Source: Pythium myriotylum
Taxonomy: Eukaryota > Oomycota > Peronosporomycetes > Pythiales > Pythiaceae
NCBI GenBank assembly: GCA_023091665.1
Contig: JALJCQ010000003.1
Location: forward strand, 1,240,001-1,304,000
Direction of reading: 5' to 3'
Length of the DNA stretch: 64,000 nt
Positions 26,401 to 35,502 of this stretch are shown here, in pieces (the first letter of the stretch is position 1; every line of letters begins with the position of its first letter). The position numbers and the translations under genes are program-made. The notes beneath the pieces were generated by a model. The model ran no database searches. It was given only the letters and a program-made list of their open reading frames with translations, and had not been told where the DNA came from.

Positions 26401-28249
26401 GTATAGCGGATTGCAGTGGAAGCTCGTTTGCCGAATCCGTGGCCGGATCATCAGTGGTCAAGGTGATCGTGACTTCAGTAGTGTTGGATTGAATGGTACT
26501 CGGATTTTCCTCCTCGAAAAGATAAGTGGGGGATACTGATGGCATATCCTCCGCGAGTGGTGATCTACTGTCCAAGGAGTCGTTCACGTCATCGCAACGC
26601 AGAAAAGGTTCGTCGGAGAGGAAGAGGAAACCAGGGGTTGCCGAATCAGTTTCAAAATCATCCCGTGCGGAGTGACCTTCGTTGAAAACGGGGACTTCAT
26701 TCCCCGTTGCGACCTGATCTATGCCTTCTGGGGACACATCACCAACAAGACCCAATGATAGCAAGCTGGTAGCTGCGTCATGTAATTGCTCCTCTTCGTA
26801 GGAGACGTACTGTACGCACGGGCGCGATGAGGGACGCTCCGGATAGTCGTATGCTCCGGGCGATTGCTGGGGGGGCTCCGGATGAAGAGTGTGGGTTAAG
26901 CGTGGTAATGGGCCACTCGTTACGACTTCGCTCGTCTGGGGGATGTCGGCAGTGGGAGAACCTGGCAAGGAGACCTCAAATGGTGGTTTCGTAAGTGGGT
27001 GTGTCGCCTGTTCGCGTGTATGTCGAACTTCTGGATGAGTTCTTGAGCCCTCATGGTTATTGGGTTCATGCATGTTGGATTCATGCACATTGCCTGATGT
27101 ATGATTTGCAGATGCGGACTTGCCTTTTTCGCTGCGATCGGTTGTTTCAGAATGTGGAGAAAGCTCTTGTCTTGGCAATGGTACAGCTGCTGTGAAAGGC
27201 TTGTGAGAACGAGGTGTTTTGGTATTTATGCTTTGTTGTGTGTTCGTGGACGGTCTATCTCGTTCACGTGTAGTAGTTCCGAGAACGTCGCGAGGTTGAA
27301 CAGATGGATGGTCGCTTTTCGGCACGAGTTGCCATTGGATATCTTCCGAGTCACCTACCTTGTTGATCGATAGACAGAGACCAACCGCATCGAAGCGAAG
27401 CGGTCGGCCGTCAGTCCTGAAAGTTCGAAGAAGATTAATCGCCCTCGAGTTCGTGAGGTCTTGAAAGGATGTCGACTGCCCACGCAAATCACCCGAGAGC
27501 ACGTGAACCCGCATTGAGATTGAGCCGTCCTCAAACTCACGCACGACGATGTTGCAGCCCGCGCCATCCACGATGAGATTCCTCCATGTATCGTCTCGAT
27601 ATGTTGGCGAGGGCTCACGCACGACCACCGCAGACTCCACTCTCGATCGGGCACGGAAACTGGCGTCGGTCGCTCGAACCGGACGGGTCGTGACCGCAGC
27701 GGTGGCTGGTGTGGGCTTCGGAGCGTCGACATGGATCGTGGGACGTGTTTCCGTGTGGACCGTCCGCACAGTCGCCGTGCGAGTGGCGGGTGGAGGTGGC
27801 GAGGAGCGACTTGCGAGCGCAAGTACCGCCAAGACGGCGAGGTCGGCCGCGTCGACGTTCCTCTCGTCGCCTTCCTCGATGGGCACGTGCAGCGTCGGGT
27901 GGACAAAGGCGAACGGGCGTCTCTGGGGCAGCGGGTAGAACTGCTGCACGAGCGAGCGCACGTCCGCGAGCGACGCGCCGCGCACAAACTCTAGATCGCC
28001 GGGGTCGTCGGCCACGGAGCCGTCGGCGCGCCACCGCTGGACGCGCCTGGCCACCCACTCGACCTCTCGTCGACGCGGCCGCCGAGTGCGCGGCGGTGGC
28101 GAGTGCGCGCGCCGTGGCTCGTCTCTCGCGGCGCGCGGGGGCGCGTCCTCATCGTGGGGACGAGCGGGAGCGACGTCGCCGCGCGCGAGCGCCGCCTGGC
28201 GCGCCTGGATCTCGCTGAGCGCCGCGGCGACGGCTTGGCGCCCGGCCAT
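5476..28249 (-). CDS. Giant 7,312-residue helical-repeat protein with C-terminal polytopic membrane domain
   Basis: Fourteen exons, in transcription order: 28249-25035, 24974-24152, 24090-22558, 22492-22307, 22244-21747, 21688-21623, 21572-20940, 20878-20441, 20339-19928, 19863-19794, 19721-16067, 16009-14309, 14245-6892, 6830-5476. The 13 introns are 50-101 nt, GT-AG, and every phase matches; the exons total 21,939 nt, exactly 7,313 codons. ATG 28249 is in GATCATGGCC. Residues 1-400 are Arg/Pro-rich then low complexity. From about residue 750 to 6,700 the protein is almost entirely amphipathic helices with Leu/Ala/Val spacing like ARM/HEAT solenoids, with one beta-rich insertion (genomic about 10,560-11,000). 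About ten hydrophobic segments follow (residues about 6,735-7,160; 7,260-5,850), with a Cys-rich loop (SCVDCQGTY...CKD...ACW) before the sixth or seventh, and a charged C-terminal tail. I do not recognise the family. A large membrane-tethered scaffold is a guess from architecture. Confidence 0.85.
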
Positions 28250-28352
28250 GATCCATCGCTCGAGGACTGGCGAGCCCTCTCGGGATCCGAGCACGGCGCG
28301 ACTGTGATTGGCTGAAAAGGCTGCGCTCCTCTCCTCAGCAGAGCGGAAGAGA
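28250..28352. promoter_or_regulatory. 103-bp divergent promoter region between the giant gene and the KH gene
   Basis: The two start codons face away from each other across 103 bp, so both transcription start regions must lie here or inside the coding sequence. The stretch holds gtgattggctgaaa at about 28303-28316, which includes a CCAAT box read on the minus strand (ATTGG). No TATA box is evident. Confidence 0.5.
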
Positions 28353-30347
28353 ATGGAGCCCCGGCGAGAGCACCTGCGCGCGCTGCTGGACCGCGCGAGG
28401 CTCGCGCGCGCCTCGGCGGCGGCGGCGATCAAGCGCGAGCCGCCAGAGCTCAAGGCCGAGACGGCGCCCGCGCTGCTGCCGACGCCCGGGCCCGCGCTAG
28501 CCCACGGCTTCCCGCCGCTGTTCGCGCCCGTCGACGATCGCTACGAGGCGCACGGAGACGCCCCAGCGCCAGCAGGCTGGCCTGCTCCGTGCTCGTGCTC
28601 CCACGTCCACGGTGGACATGTTGACCAGAGATACCCCTCCGACTACACCACACAATGGCACTACGAGGCACATCCTCCACCGTCCGTCGTCATCCCCACT
28701 GCCTACGCCACGCCCGACCTAGCGGCGATCGACCACGCACTCCGCGCGCATGCGGCGACGGCCTCGCCGTCCATGAGCACGGCGACAAGCTCCTCGTCGT
28801 CCAGAAACGGCATCCAGCGAGCGCAGCCGCCCTCGCCCTCGCTGAGCCAAACCAGCGAACCCCAATCGAACTCGACTGTTCCAGCGCGAAAGCCTGTGAT
28901 AGCGAAGCTCTCGCCTGCCGCCGTGGCGTCTCTTGAAGACTATGAGGATCACGAACTGCACAGCGACTTTGTCCACGCGGTGCACATGCTCATCCCCGCA
29001 GACGCGGTTGGCTGTCTCATGGGCCATCGTGGCGAGTATATGAAGGAGATCAATGCTGCTAGCGAGTGCACGCTGTCAATCCGCGACCACAAGTCTTTCC
29101 CGACGCTTGAGGCCGACCGCGTTCTGCGCATCTACGGCAAGCCCAAAGGTATTTGCTTGGCGCAGCGCATCGTCGTCGAGCGTATCCGAAACTTCAGAAC
29201 CCACAAGGGGGACAGCAGCTACCTCGACCTCGGAGACAAGATCGTGGCGCCAATGGAGGAGAGATTCGTGACCAGTGCGATATGCCAGGCGGTGGAAGTC
29301 GATGACTCGGACCTTGATGAGTATGCAATTGCTCAACGCGGCTCTCTTCGGTGGCTTATCAACAAAGATGACGTCGGAAAAATCATGGGGCAAAAGGGTG
29401 CCATCCAAAGAGCCATCGCGCGAGACACCGATACCTCCATTCACGTCGTTGCGACTGAGAAGATGCCACCCGGTAGTTCTGAGCGTGCCGTGATCATCAC
29501 GGGTCAACCCACGAACATCATGAGAGCCCGTGAAGTCATAGAACGGAAAGCTGGTGGTCGTCTCGAAACACGGGCTACGAGCCTAGGGAAAATGGGGCAG
29601 TATTTCGTCATTCCCGGCCACGTAGCTGGCTTCCTCATTGGTCCACACGGTTCCCGTATTAAGGAAATACGTGAGGACACGGGCGCAAGCATTCAGATTC
29701 CTGCTCAGCATGATCTTCCTCTAGGCTACATCAATCGCACGCTTCATATACAGGGGACCAAGGACCAGGTGGAGAAAGCACGCGCAGCGATTTCTCGCCG
29801 TCTGCAGACCTATATGAGTTCGCCTGAGTCTGCGATCCGTGAAGACGATATCGCTCTTCAGCTTTTGCTTCCTGTGCGAATTTGTAGCTTTCTACTCGAC
29901 CAACGGGGTCGACTGATTCGAGAGATTACTGACAAAGCTGGAGCCCACGCGAGATTCCTGCCTCAAGTTGACGAAGAACATCGCATATGTGTGTTGTATG
30001 GAGACATGCCCAAGGTATTCCGAGCCGAACGCCTTGTACTGCAATTTGTTGCTGGAGATGCAATCGCAAACAAATACGCTGGTGCAGGAGGGGCCCCTCC
30101 TCGAAAGCGAAGACGCACTACTATTCCCAGTGAGGAGACAGATATGTTTGACTCCGATGAAGATTCTGAGCTTGGGGCATCGCATCGTCACTGTAAAAAG
30201 CGGCAGCAGAACGACACTCAAGCATCTGGTCGTATAGTTGTCTACGCTGAACCAACAAAACCACTCAATGGCCATCGCATTCAATCCAACGAGTGGAGGA
30301 AGAAGACCGTCTCCCCCGGGACCAACCGAAGCAAGCGCCGTCGATGA
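28353..30347 (+). CDS. RNA-binding protein with four KH domains
   Basis: A single open exon of 664 residues; the ATG at 28353 opens MEPRREHLRALLDRARLARAS. Four KH folds follow a Ser/Pro-rich N-terminus: about residues 208-283 (GCLMGHRGEYMKEI), 330-403 (GKIMGQKGAIQRAI), 415-488 (GFLIGPHGSRIKEI) and 500-568 (SFLLDQRGRLIREI). The first three carry the GxxG RNA-clamp loop (GHRG, GQKG, GPHG); the fourth has DQRG, so the first glycine is lost and RNA binding by that domain may be weak. Basic clusters (RKRRR near residue 586, SKRRR at the C-terminus) look like nuclear localisation signals. The closest general class is the poly(C)-binding/hnRNP K or vigilin-like group; no specific orthologue is claimed. 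It is divergent from the giant gene. Confidence 0.85.
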   Translation: MEPRREHLRALLDRARLARASAAAAIKREPPELKAETAPALLPTPGPALAHGFPPLFAPVDDRYEAHGDAPAPAGWPAPCSCSHVHGGHVDQRYPSDYTTQWHYEAHPPPSVVIPTAYATPDLAAIDHALRAHAATASPSMSTATSSSSSRNGIQRAQPPSPSLSQTSEPQSNSTVPARKPVIAKLSPAAVASLEDYEDHELHSDFVHAVHMLIPADAVGCLMGHRGEYMKEINAASECTLSIRDHKSFPTLEADRVLRIYGKPKGICLAQRIVVERIRNFRTHKGDSSYLDLGDKIVAPMEERFVTSAICQAVEVDDSDLDEYAIAQRGSLRWLINKDDVGKIMGQKGAIQRAIARDTDTSIHVVATEKMPPGSSERAVIITGQPTNIMRAREVIERKAGGRLETRATSLGKMGQYFVIPGHVAGFLIGPHGSRIKEIREDTGASIQIPAQHDLPLGYINRTLHIQGTKDQVEKARAAISRRLQTYMSSPESAIREDDIALQLLLPVRICSFLLDQRGRLIREITDKAGAHARFLPQVDEEHRICVLYGDMPKVFRAERLVLQFVAGDAIANKYAGAGGAPPRKRRRTTIPSEETDMFDSDEDSELGASHRHCKKRQQNDTQASGRIVVYAEPTKPLNGHRIQSNEWRKKTVSPGTNRSKRRR

Positions 30348-30707
30348 GCGTGACATTTATAACATCCAGCCCGTCCAAGCACAGCACGTGAGTGGGATTC
30401 GCCTTGTCCCCCTAGTCCTTCTGAGTACTTCTCAGTATCCACAAGCTTTCTCTTGCACCATCTCTAACCGATGTCCCAGTCTCGTCGTCTCTGTCACGTT
30501 GGTCATCGACGTTCGCAGGATATCATGACACTCCTAATATGCATCCTAATGCTTGCTGAACGGACCCGGAAATAGCCCGTTTGTTGTGTGGGTGCCCTTC
30601 AAGTTCGCGGCGAACAGGATCTGTGGGAATGGGAGATGGCCCACCTCAGTCGGTGCTTTTTGTCGCGAAAGATGCCATCGACACTGCTGATTGATGTGCT
30701 TACACAG
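30348..30707 (+). other. Gap after the KH gene: probable 5' exon(s) of the next gene, model unresolved
   Basis: No long frame is open here. One self-consistent reading starts at an ATG overlapping the KH stop (ATGA at 30344-30347), runs 44 nt to the donor GTGAGT, skips about 180 nt to ...GGAAATAG, continues to a donor at GTGCTT and joins the exon at 30708 in phase. Several other donor/acceptor combinations are possible, so I leave it as an annotated gap. Confidence 0.3.
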
Positions 30708-31400
30708 GCGAGCGCCACGAGATTGCACGGAAACGCCGCGACCAACTGATACGCGAGCGCTCACTCTCACTTGCCCAACGCACTGGGTATCCGGAGAGTT
30801 TCAGTAAAGCACTACCCGTCAGGCGTATTGCGTCGGCTGAGCCTCCAACGATCGAGATGAACGTCTCGGTGAGTGGTAAGGAGTAGCCCAGGAGACGATT
30901 CACTCAACCCATGCCTTGAAACAGGACCGGAAAAAGTACTCCGACGAAGATCTTCTAGCAGCGGTAAGTTGTCTCGCGCGTGATGCCGAAGAAGTTGACA
31001 CAAGAGGCCGCTCGCTCTGTTTGGACAGCAACTCCGCTGTCAGGAGCGTCTCAGAGATGCTCGTGAGAAAGCAGTTCGTGAGAAACATCAGAAGAGACTT
31101 GAGGAGACCGAAAGAGGCCAACTTCAGAGCGAGTTACGCGCACCCTCCGAGGCAGCGGCCATGGCTTCTCAGCGACTGCGGGACCTGAAAGAGAAAGAAC
31201 GTCGTCTTGAAGAAGAAGAGATCGATCTGCTTATCTCTCAACAGACCTCATCGATTAGAGCGATGAACATCGCGAGGATGCTATCGCCACGCTTTGAAGA
31301 GCGGGTGGAGTTTACGCCATCGATATCAAAGCACTCAGCAGAGGATGACCGCGTCGTGCAACTCCTCACAAACTCTCAGGTTGGAACGTTCTATCATTGA
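30708..31400 (+). CDS. Charged coiled-coil protein, 5' end unresolved
   Basis: Three exons are well supported by splice sites and phase: 30708-30868 (enters with one base carried over), 30925-30963 and 31029-31400, ending at TGA. They encode about 190 residues: ERHEIARKRRDQLIRE..., a 13-residue exon DRKKYSDEDLLAA, then a strongly predicted coiled coil (QLRCQERLRDAREKAV onward to KEKERRLEEEEIDLL) and a less charged tail ending NSQVGTFYH. I do not recognise it. The stop is 13 bp from the stop of the convergent gene at 31414, so the 3' UTRs must overlap. Confidence 0.6.
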
Positions 31401-31413
31401 TTAACCAGCTACT

Positions 31414-32398
31414 TCAGAAGTTGGCTCTTAAGCTATGCTTGCTTCTCGCGATGGCGTTCCCGTATTTTGTGTGGATTGTTTCCCTCTTGTGGTGATCACT
31501 ATCAGGCTCGCGCGGTTCTAGCTCTCGCTTGTAGTAATCTCGCTGCTGCTGCGTTGTGAACCGGCTCCCCATGTACAGCGCGTATTTTTCCGATTCGCTC
31601 ATGCCATCGCTCTTGGCCCACTTGTCTGCCAATTGCTTCATCACGTCAGGAGATCCGTCTTGAGAGCATTGAGGATAAAGCTGTTTACTGTACTTCCGGC
31701 AAAGCTTTTGTGTGACGTGCAAGAGCTGCTCCTGCAGTTGTCTGCGCTGGTCCCGCAGTGCAGTCGTTTGCGAATCTTCACTAATTCCAGTGATTCTGGT
31801 AGTGACGGGAAGATGCTGCTGCTGCTGCTTCTGGAGTGCGTGATCCAGCGTGTCTCTTTCCACCACTAAACGAGTTGTTATGGGAAGTGATGGGGCTGAG
31901 CGACTGGAACTGAGCAAACCGTCCCGACCATCGGTCCGCAGCAGTCTTCCGGCTCTCAGCTTGCGTTCGACCGGTGTGCCTGGGATATACTGTTGTTTGG
32001 GATAGTTCTGGCGTTCGCCAAGTGTAGTCATGTTGGCAACCTGATACGGACCCTACAACAGCGCCACTTCAATCGGAGATTGCGGTTTGAATGCGACCAA
32101 GATACAGACTAACCTTGATTGACGCATTGTATCTCTTGAGCTCCACTTGTCTCTGCCTTGCGAGCGCGATTGCTCTCATCTCGTCGCGCACACGAGTAGA
32201 TACATGAGGACACGGCTCATTGGCGTTATCGTAGGTGACTGGCTTGAGAAGATCGAGCGTCGAGCAGCCACCGCCGGTGACTGGGTCAAGCACGACGGCC
32301 CAAACATTTCGACCACAGTCCTGCTCACTGTTCGCTGGTTTTTCCATAGCGAATCGTAGCACCTGAGAACGACGCTGATGTTGATCGATTTCGCACAT
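31414..32398 (-). CDS. Unrecognised 307-residue protein
   Basis: Two exons: 32398-32114 and 32052-31414, joined in phase 0 across a 61-nt GT-AG intron. The first exon has a conserved-looking segment (TYDNANEPCPHVSTRVRDEM then RAIALARQRQVELKRYNAS). After the junction the frame continues GPYQVANMTTLGERQNYPKQ. The second half is rich in Arg, Gln and Ser, with a Gln run (QKQQQQHL) and a helical segment (KWAKSDGMSESEKYALYMGS). An internal ATG (MEKPANSEQ, 17 codons in) is an alternative start. No signal peptide or membrane segment is seen. Function unknown. Confidence 0.65.
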
Positions 32399-32628
32399 AG
32401 GTTCACTAACTTGACCTATTCATAGACCAGTTGTACCAGATGCAAGGGGGGGCCTCAGGTCCTCAGTTCCTTCCTCTCCAGCTGATGCTCCGCTTCGCCC
32501 CTTAGCCTCAACTCAGGATGGGTGCAAGGAAGAGTGCGCTTGCGTCGCGACCAGTGGCTCCTTGCTACCCCACTTGCTGATTTGGCGCATTGCAAGCATT
32601 CGTCTCCAGTCTGTAGCACACTACCACT

Positions 32629-33807
32629 ATGGTGATGCCACTCCCGTCCCACCTTCGCCTCCCGTCGCCGACGAACAAGCCAGCCTCGACGTCTCATCCT
32701 CGTTCACCCGTCAAGAAGTGTCTGAAAGAGTCGGTCAGCACGGCCAAAGTGGGATCCCCACAACGACTTAAGTCCACTGTCGCTCAAAACGTCTCGAAAG
32801 CTGATGATCTAGGTGAACGCGTAGCTCCGGTTCAAGTCACCACGGCAGCTGCGGGAGGCCGCTTACGTGCCGCGACGCTGCAGACTTTGCTTGGACTCTT
32901 AGACCGCGAGGACGAGGCACTTGAGAAGCTCTTGCCGTTGCTCCATGCCCTGGCGATAATGCCACTCGAGGCAAACGGCGTCGTGGAAAGGTGTCTTCAG
33001 GCACTCAAACAAATTCAGACGCGAGTTGCTCCATCACGTTCAAGGCATCCGAGTTCGGCGAGAGCCATCTCTTACTCGCAACCAGTCTCGCGAGAAAGCG
33101 GCCGAGCGAAGAGCTCAGTGAGTCTTAAGCACTGCAAGGACTTTTTGCTCGCTTGCGCTAATGAGATCCACGAGCTCGAAGAAGTTAATCCCTTTTTCGA
33201 CTACGCGGAGGAAACGGGCTCGGAAATGGCTGCTATACTGGCGCGCCAGGCAACCCGAGTGGGGAAACAAGCCGCCCTGCAGGCAGAGAAGTCACCAACG
33301 ATTAGGCCTCCCACGTTTGATTATGCTTCGACGGTTGACTCGATCCCAACGACTTGCTCGCGAAAGGATGCTCTTGACGACGACACTCGCGCTGATACAG
33401 GCAGTCAGTTCTCCGAGTTGCTCCTCCGCACTGTCGAGGCAGAGAGGGAGGACCACGTGTCGTCGATGTCACTTGTCGACCGCGTCACGTGTCGCCGCGC
33501 TCTCCACGCCTGGAGCAAGGCCGCGCATCCTCCACACTTGCCTCAGCGCGAGATCGCTTCGCTCTTCCGCGCGTTCGCAGCCCTCAAACGCCACCGTGCC
33601 GCGTCTCAGCTGAGCTTCGGCCGCAAGCAACGCGCCTTTGGCCGCATGAAAGCTCTTCTCGTGCCTCGCTCGCGCCAGGAAGTAACGCCGACGCGTGCCC
33701 CGCGCGCGCTTCGCCTTCGGACGCGAGTCGCCGCGATGGTTCTGCTCCACTGGGACCTCGTCCTGCTCTTCGCCATCGCCTGCGCCGTCCAGTTCGGGCT
33801 CCAGTAG
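32629..33807 (+). CDS. Probable tail-anchored membrane protein, unrecognised
   Basis: 392 residues if the ATG at 32629 is used; an in-frame TAG lies just upstream, so either this is the start or a 5' exon is spliced in from 32407-32628. The N-terminus is Ser/Pro/Lys-rich, followed by a helical block (LRAATLQTLLGLLDREDEAL onward), a Ser/Arg-rich linker and another helical block (KHCKDFLLACANEIHELEEV). The last 25 residues hold the only hydrophobic span (MVLLHWDLVLLFAIACAVQFG), preceded by many Arg residues. That is the layout of a C-terminal tail anchor facing the cytosol. No domain is recognised. Confidence 0.6.
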   Translation: MVMPLPSHLRLPSPTNKPASTSHPRSPVKKCLKESVSTAKVGSPQRLKSTVAQNVSKADDLGERVAPVQVTTAAAGGRLRAATLQTLLGLLDREDEALEKLLPLLHALAIMPLEANGVVERCLQALKQIQTRVAPSRSRHPSSARAISYSQPVSRESGRAKSSVSLKHCKDFLLACANEIHELEEVNPFFDYAEETGSEMAAILARQATRVGKQAALQAEKSPTIRPPTFDYASTVDSIPTTCSRKDALDDDTRADTGSQFSELLLRTVEAEREDHVSSMSLVDRVTCRRALHAWSKAAHPPHLPQREIASLFRAFAALKRHRAASQLSFGRKQRAFGRMKALLVPRSRQEVTPTRAPRALRLRTRVAAMVLLHWDLVLLFAIACAVQFGLQ

Positions 33808-34007
33808 CAAAATACACAGCAGAAGGAAGGTGAGGAGTCGGTCTGTATTACTTCATCGACATAAATTCCCCGCATCTCGTCGCGAGACCGGGGAAAGTGG
33901 GGGTTGCGTACGCTGATATCTCGCATTAAATTAGTTGGCGGTTCGCAGGCAGCGCTTGGTCCGCTCACACACGCTTGCATTCTCCTCTATCACTTCGAGG
34001 AAGACAG

Positions 34008-35165
34008 TTATCTCGGAAGACCGGATCCCGACGCGCGCATAAGCCCGTCTCCCTTGTTAGCGAGCAGCGTGCCGTTGGGCACGACCAGGTCTGTGTATCT
34101 GCCGGCGCCGCTGGACTGCACGGCGAGAGCGACGTGGAGGCAGCGCAGCCACTCCTTCATGTCGGCCTCCGAGTAGGCCGACATGAGAATGCGGCGGCCC
34201 TTGGTCTTGATGGCGAAGCGCCACATCGTGGCCTGCGCGCCGTCGAAGACCGAGTCGCGGGGCATGATCTCGATCGACTTGAGCGAGCACGTCGCGAGGT
34301 CGATCTCTCCTCGCTTGCGGCCGTTCTCGCCCTTGAAAAAGCTGATCTTGGTGCTGGTGAGCTCCACATGGCGCACCTTCCAGCCGCCGTTGAGGAATCC
34401 AAAGCCTTGCTTGAAGAGCAAGCCCGACTTGATGACGACGCCCGGTCGCGAGACGCCGAGGCCCATGGCGCCGATGGCGGCCGGGTGGCTCAGCGAGGCG
34501 CGCGGGTCGACGAGGAAGCCGTTCTCGTCGATGATGGTCGTGCGCGGCAGCCGCGTGAGGTCGCCGAGGATCGTGTCGACGTCCTGCTCGGGATCTTCCT
34601 CATCGATCTCGAGGAGCGGGACGTCGGCGGGCTTGGGGGCCTCGAGCAAGTCGACCTCGTCGTCGTCGTCGTCGTCGCTGTGGGCTTCCTCGTCCTTGGT
34701 CTCTTCGTCGAGTCCTCCGAGCTCGTCGAACTGCGGGTGGAGGCGCGGGTGCGCGTAGTAGGGCGAGTCTTCGTCGCTCGTGTAGTAGGAGGAGCGGTCT
34801 TCGGAGTAGCGGTCGTCGTCGTCGGTGGCGTAGCCGGTGCCGCTGCTGGTCTGTCGGCTTATCCTGGCCGAGTCTCTGGGCGGGAAGGGCCGCGGCGACT
34901 GCGAGTAGCGGGTCTTGGCGAGCGGCGCGGCGGGCGGCGCCATGGCGCGCCATGTGGGGCGGTTGTAGGCGAGCAGGCTGGGGCGTTCGCGGGGCTCGTT
35001 GTCCATGAGCGGCGCGTCGTCGAAGTACTCGACGGCGCGGCGCGCGGCCGCGTGCAACGGCGCCATGGAGCCGCGCGGGCTCTGCGTGGCGATCGTGATG
35101 GTGGCGGCGCGGTCGCCTCGGCTCGGCGAATGAGCGGACGGACACTCGGCTTCTGCCGCCGACAT
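34008..35165 (-). CDS. PH-domain protein
   Basis: 385 residues from the ATG complementary to 35163-35165 (MSAAEAECPSAH); a longer upstream frame has no better start. The first 240 residues are low complexity: Pro/Arg/Ser then a strongly acidic part with an Asp run (DDDDDDEVDLLE) and a DDDDRYSEDRSSYYTSDEDS stretch. A pleckstrin-homology domain fills about residues 244-347: VVIKSGLLFKQG, GGWKVRHVELTSTKISFF, the beta strands around MWRFAIKTKGRRILMSAY, and the C-terminal helix with the invariant Trp (ADMKEWLRCLHVAL). It is likely membrane- or phosphoinositide-associated by family knowledge. It is divergent from the TLS1 homologue. Confidence 0.85.
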   Translation of the reverse strand: MSAAEAECPSAHSPSRGDRAATITIATQSPRGSMAPLHAAARRAVEYFDDAPLMDNEPRERPSLLAYNRPTWRAMAPPAAPLAKTRYSQSPRPFPPRDSARISRQTSSGTGYATDDDDRYSEDRSSYYTSDEDSPYYAHPRLHPQFDELGGLDEETKDEEAHSDDDDDDEVDLLEAPKPADVPLLEIDEEDPEQDVDTILGDLTRLPRTTIIDENGFLVDPRASLSHPAAIGAMGLGVSRPGVVIKSGLLFKQGFGFLNGGWKVRHVELTSTKISFFKGENGRKRGEIDLATCSLKSIEIMPRDSVFDGAQATMWRFAIKTKGRRILMSAYSEADMKEWLRCLHVALAVQSSGAGRYTDLVVPNGTLLANKGDGLMRASGSGLPR

Positions 35166-35502
35166 GGGCGGCCAAGCCCAAGGGGCTCGGGAAAGAGCAC
35201 GCGGCACACGAGACGGGCCGCGACCGACAGGGGTAGGGCGGCGTGACACCGTCCCAAAACACGGTGCCGCGGCGCGCTGCCAGTGCAGCGACGGGAGAGA
35301 GCGCGGTTCCGCGAGAGCTGCTGGCGCGAAGACACCGCGTTTTGGCACGCGCGTCGTCGCGCCGAAGCGGTGCGGGTGGCGTGGAGACCAGCAGGGGTGT
35401 TACTCACGAGAGTCGGCGTGGGGGGCAACCGACTAGCAGAGGGCGGGCCTCTAATGGAGGCGGCGACAGGCCCCCCCCCCCCCTCAAGTGAGGCGAGGAG
35501 AC
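35166..35502. promoter_or_regulatory. 337-bp divergent intergenic region, GC-rich
   Basis: This separates the PH gene (minus) and the TLS1 homologue (plus). It is strongly GC-rich, with no TATA box seen. It contains a 13-base C run at 35471-35483, 20 bp before the plus-strand ATG. No further coding potential is supported, although spurious frames are open because of base composition. Confidence 0.5.
35471..35483. repeat. Poly-C tract (13 C)
   Basis: An uninterrupted run of 13 C bases in the 5' flank of the TLS1 homologue. Such runs are length-unstable and error-prone to sequence, so the exact count should be treated with caution. Confidence 0.9.

Noticed and set aside
33975..35246. Plus-strand frame of 423 codons opposite the PH-domain gene
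   Set aside because: It is an antisense shadow caused by high GC and wobble-position bias; the translation is Val/Leu/Arg/Gly-rich without a domain, while the minus strand has a clear PH fold.
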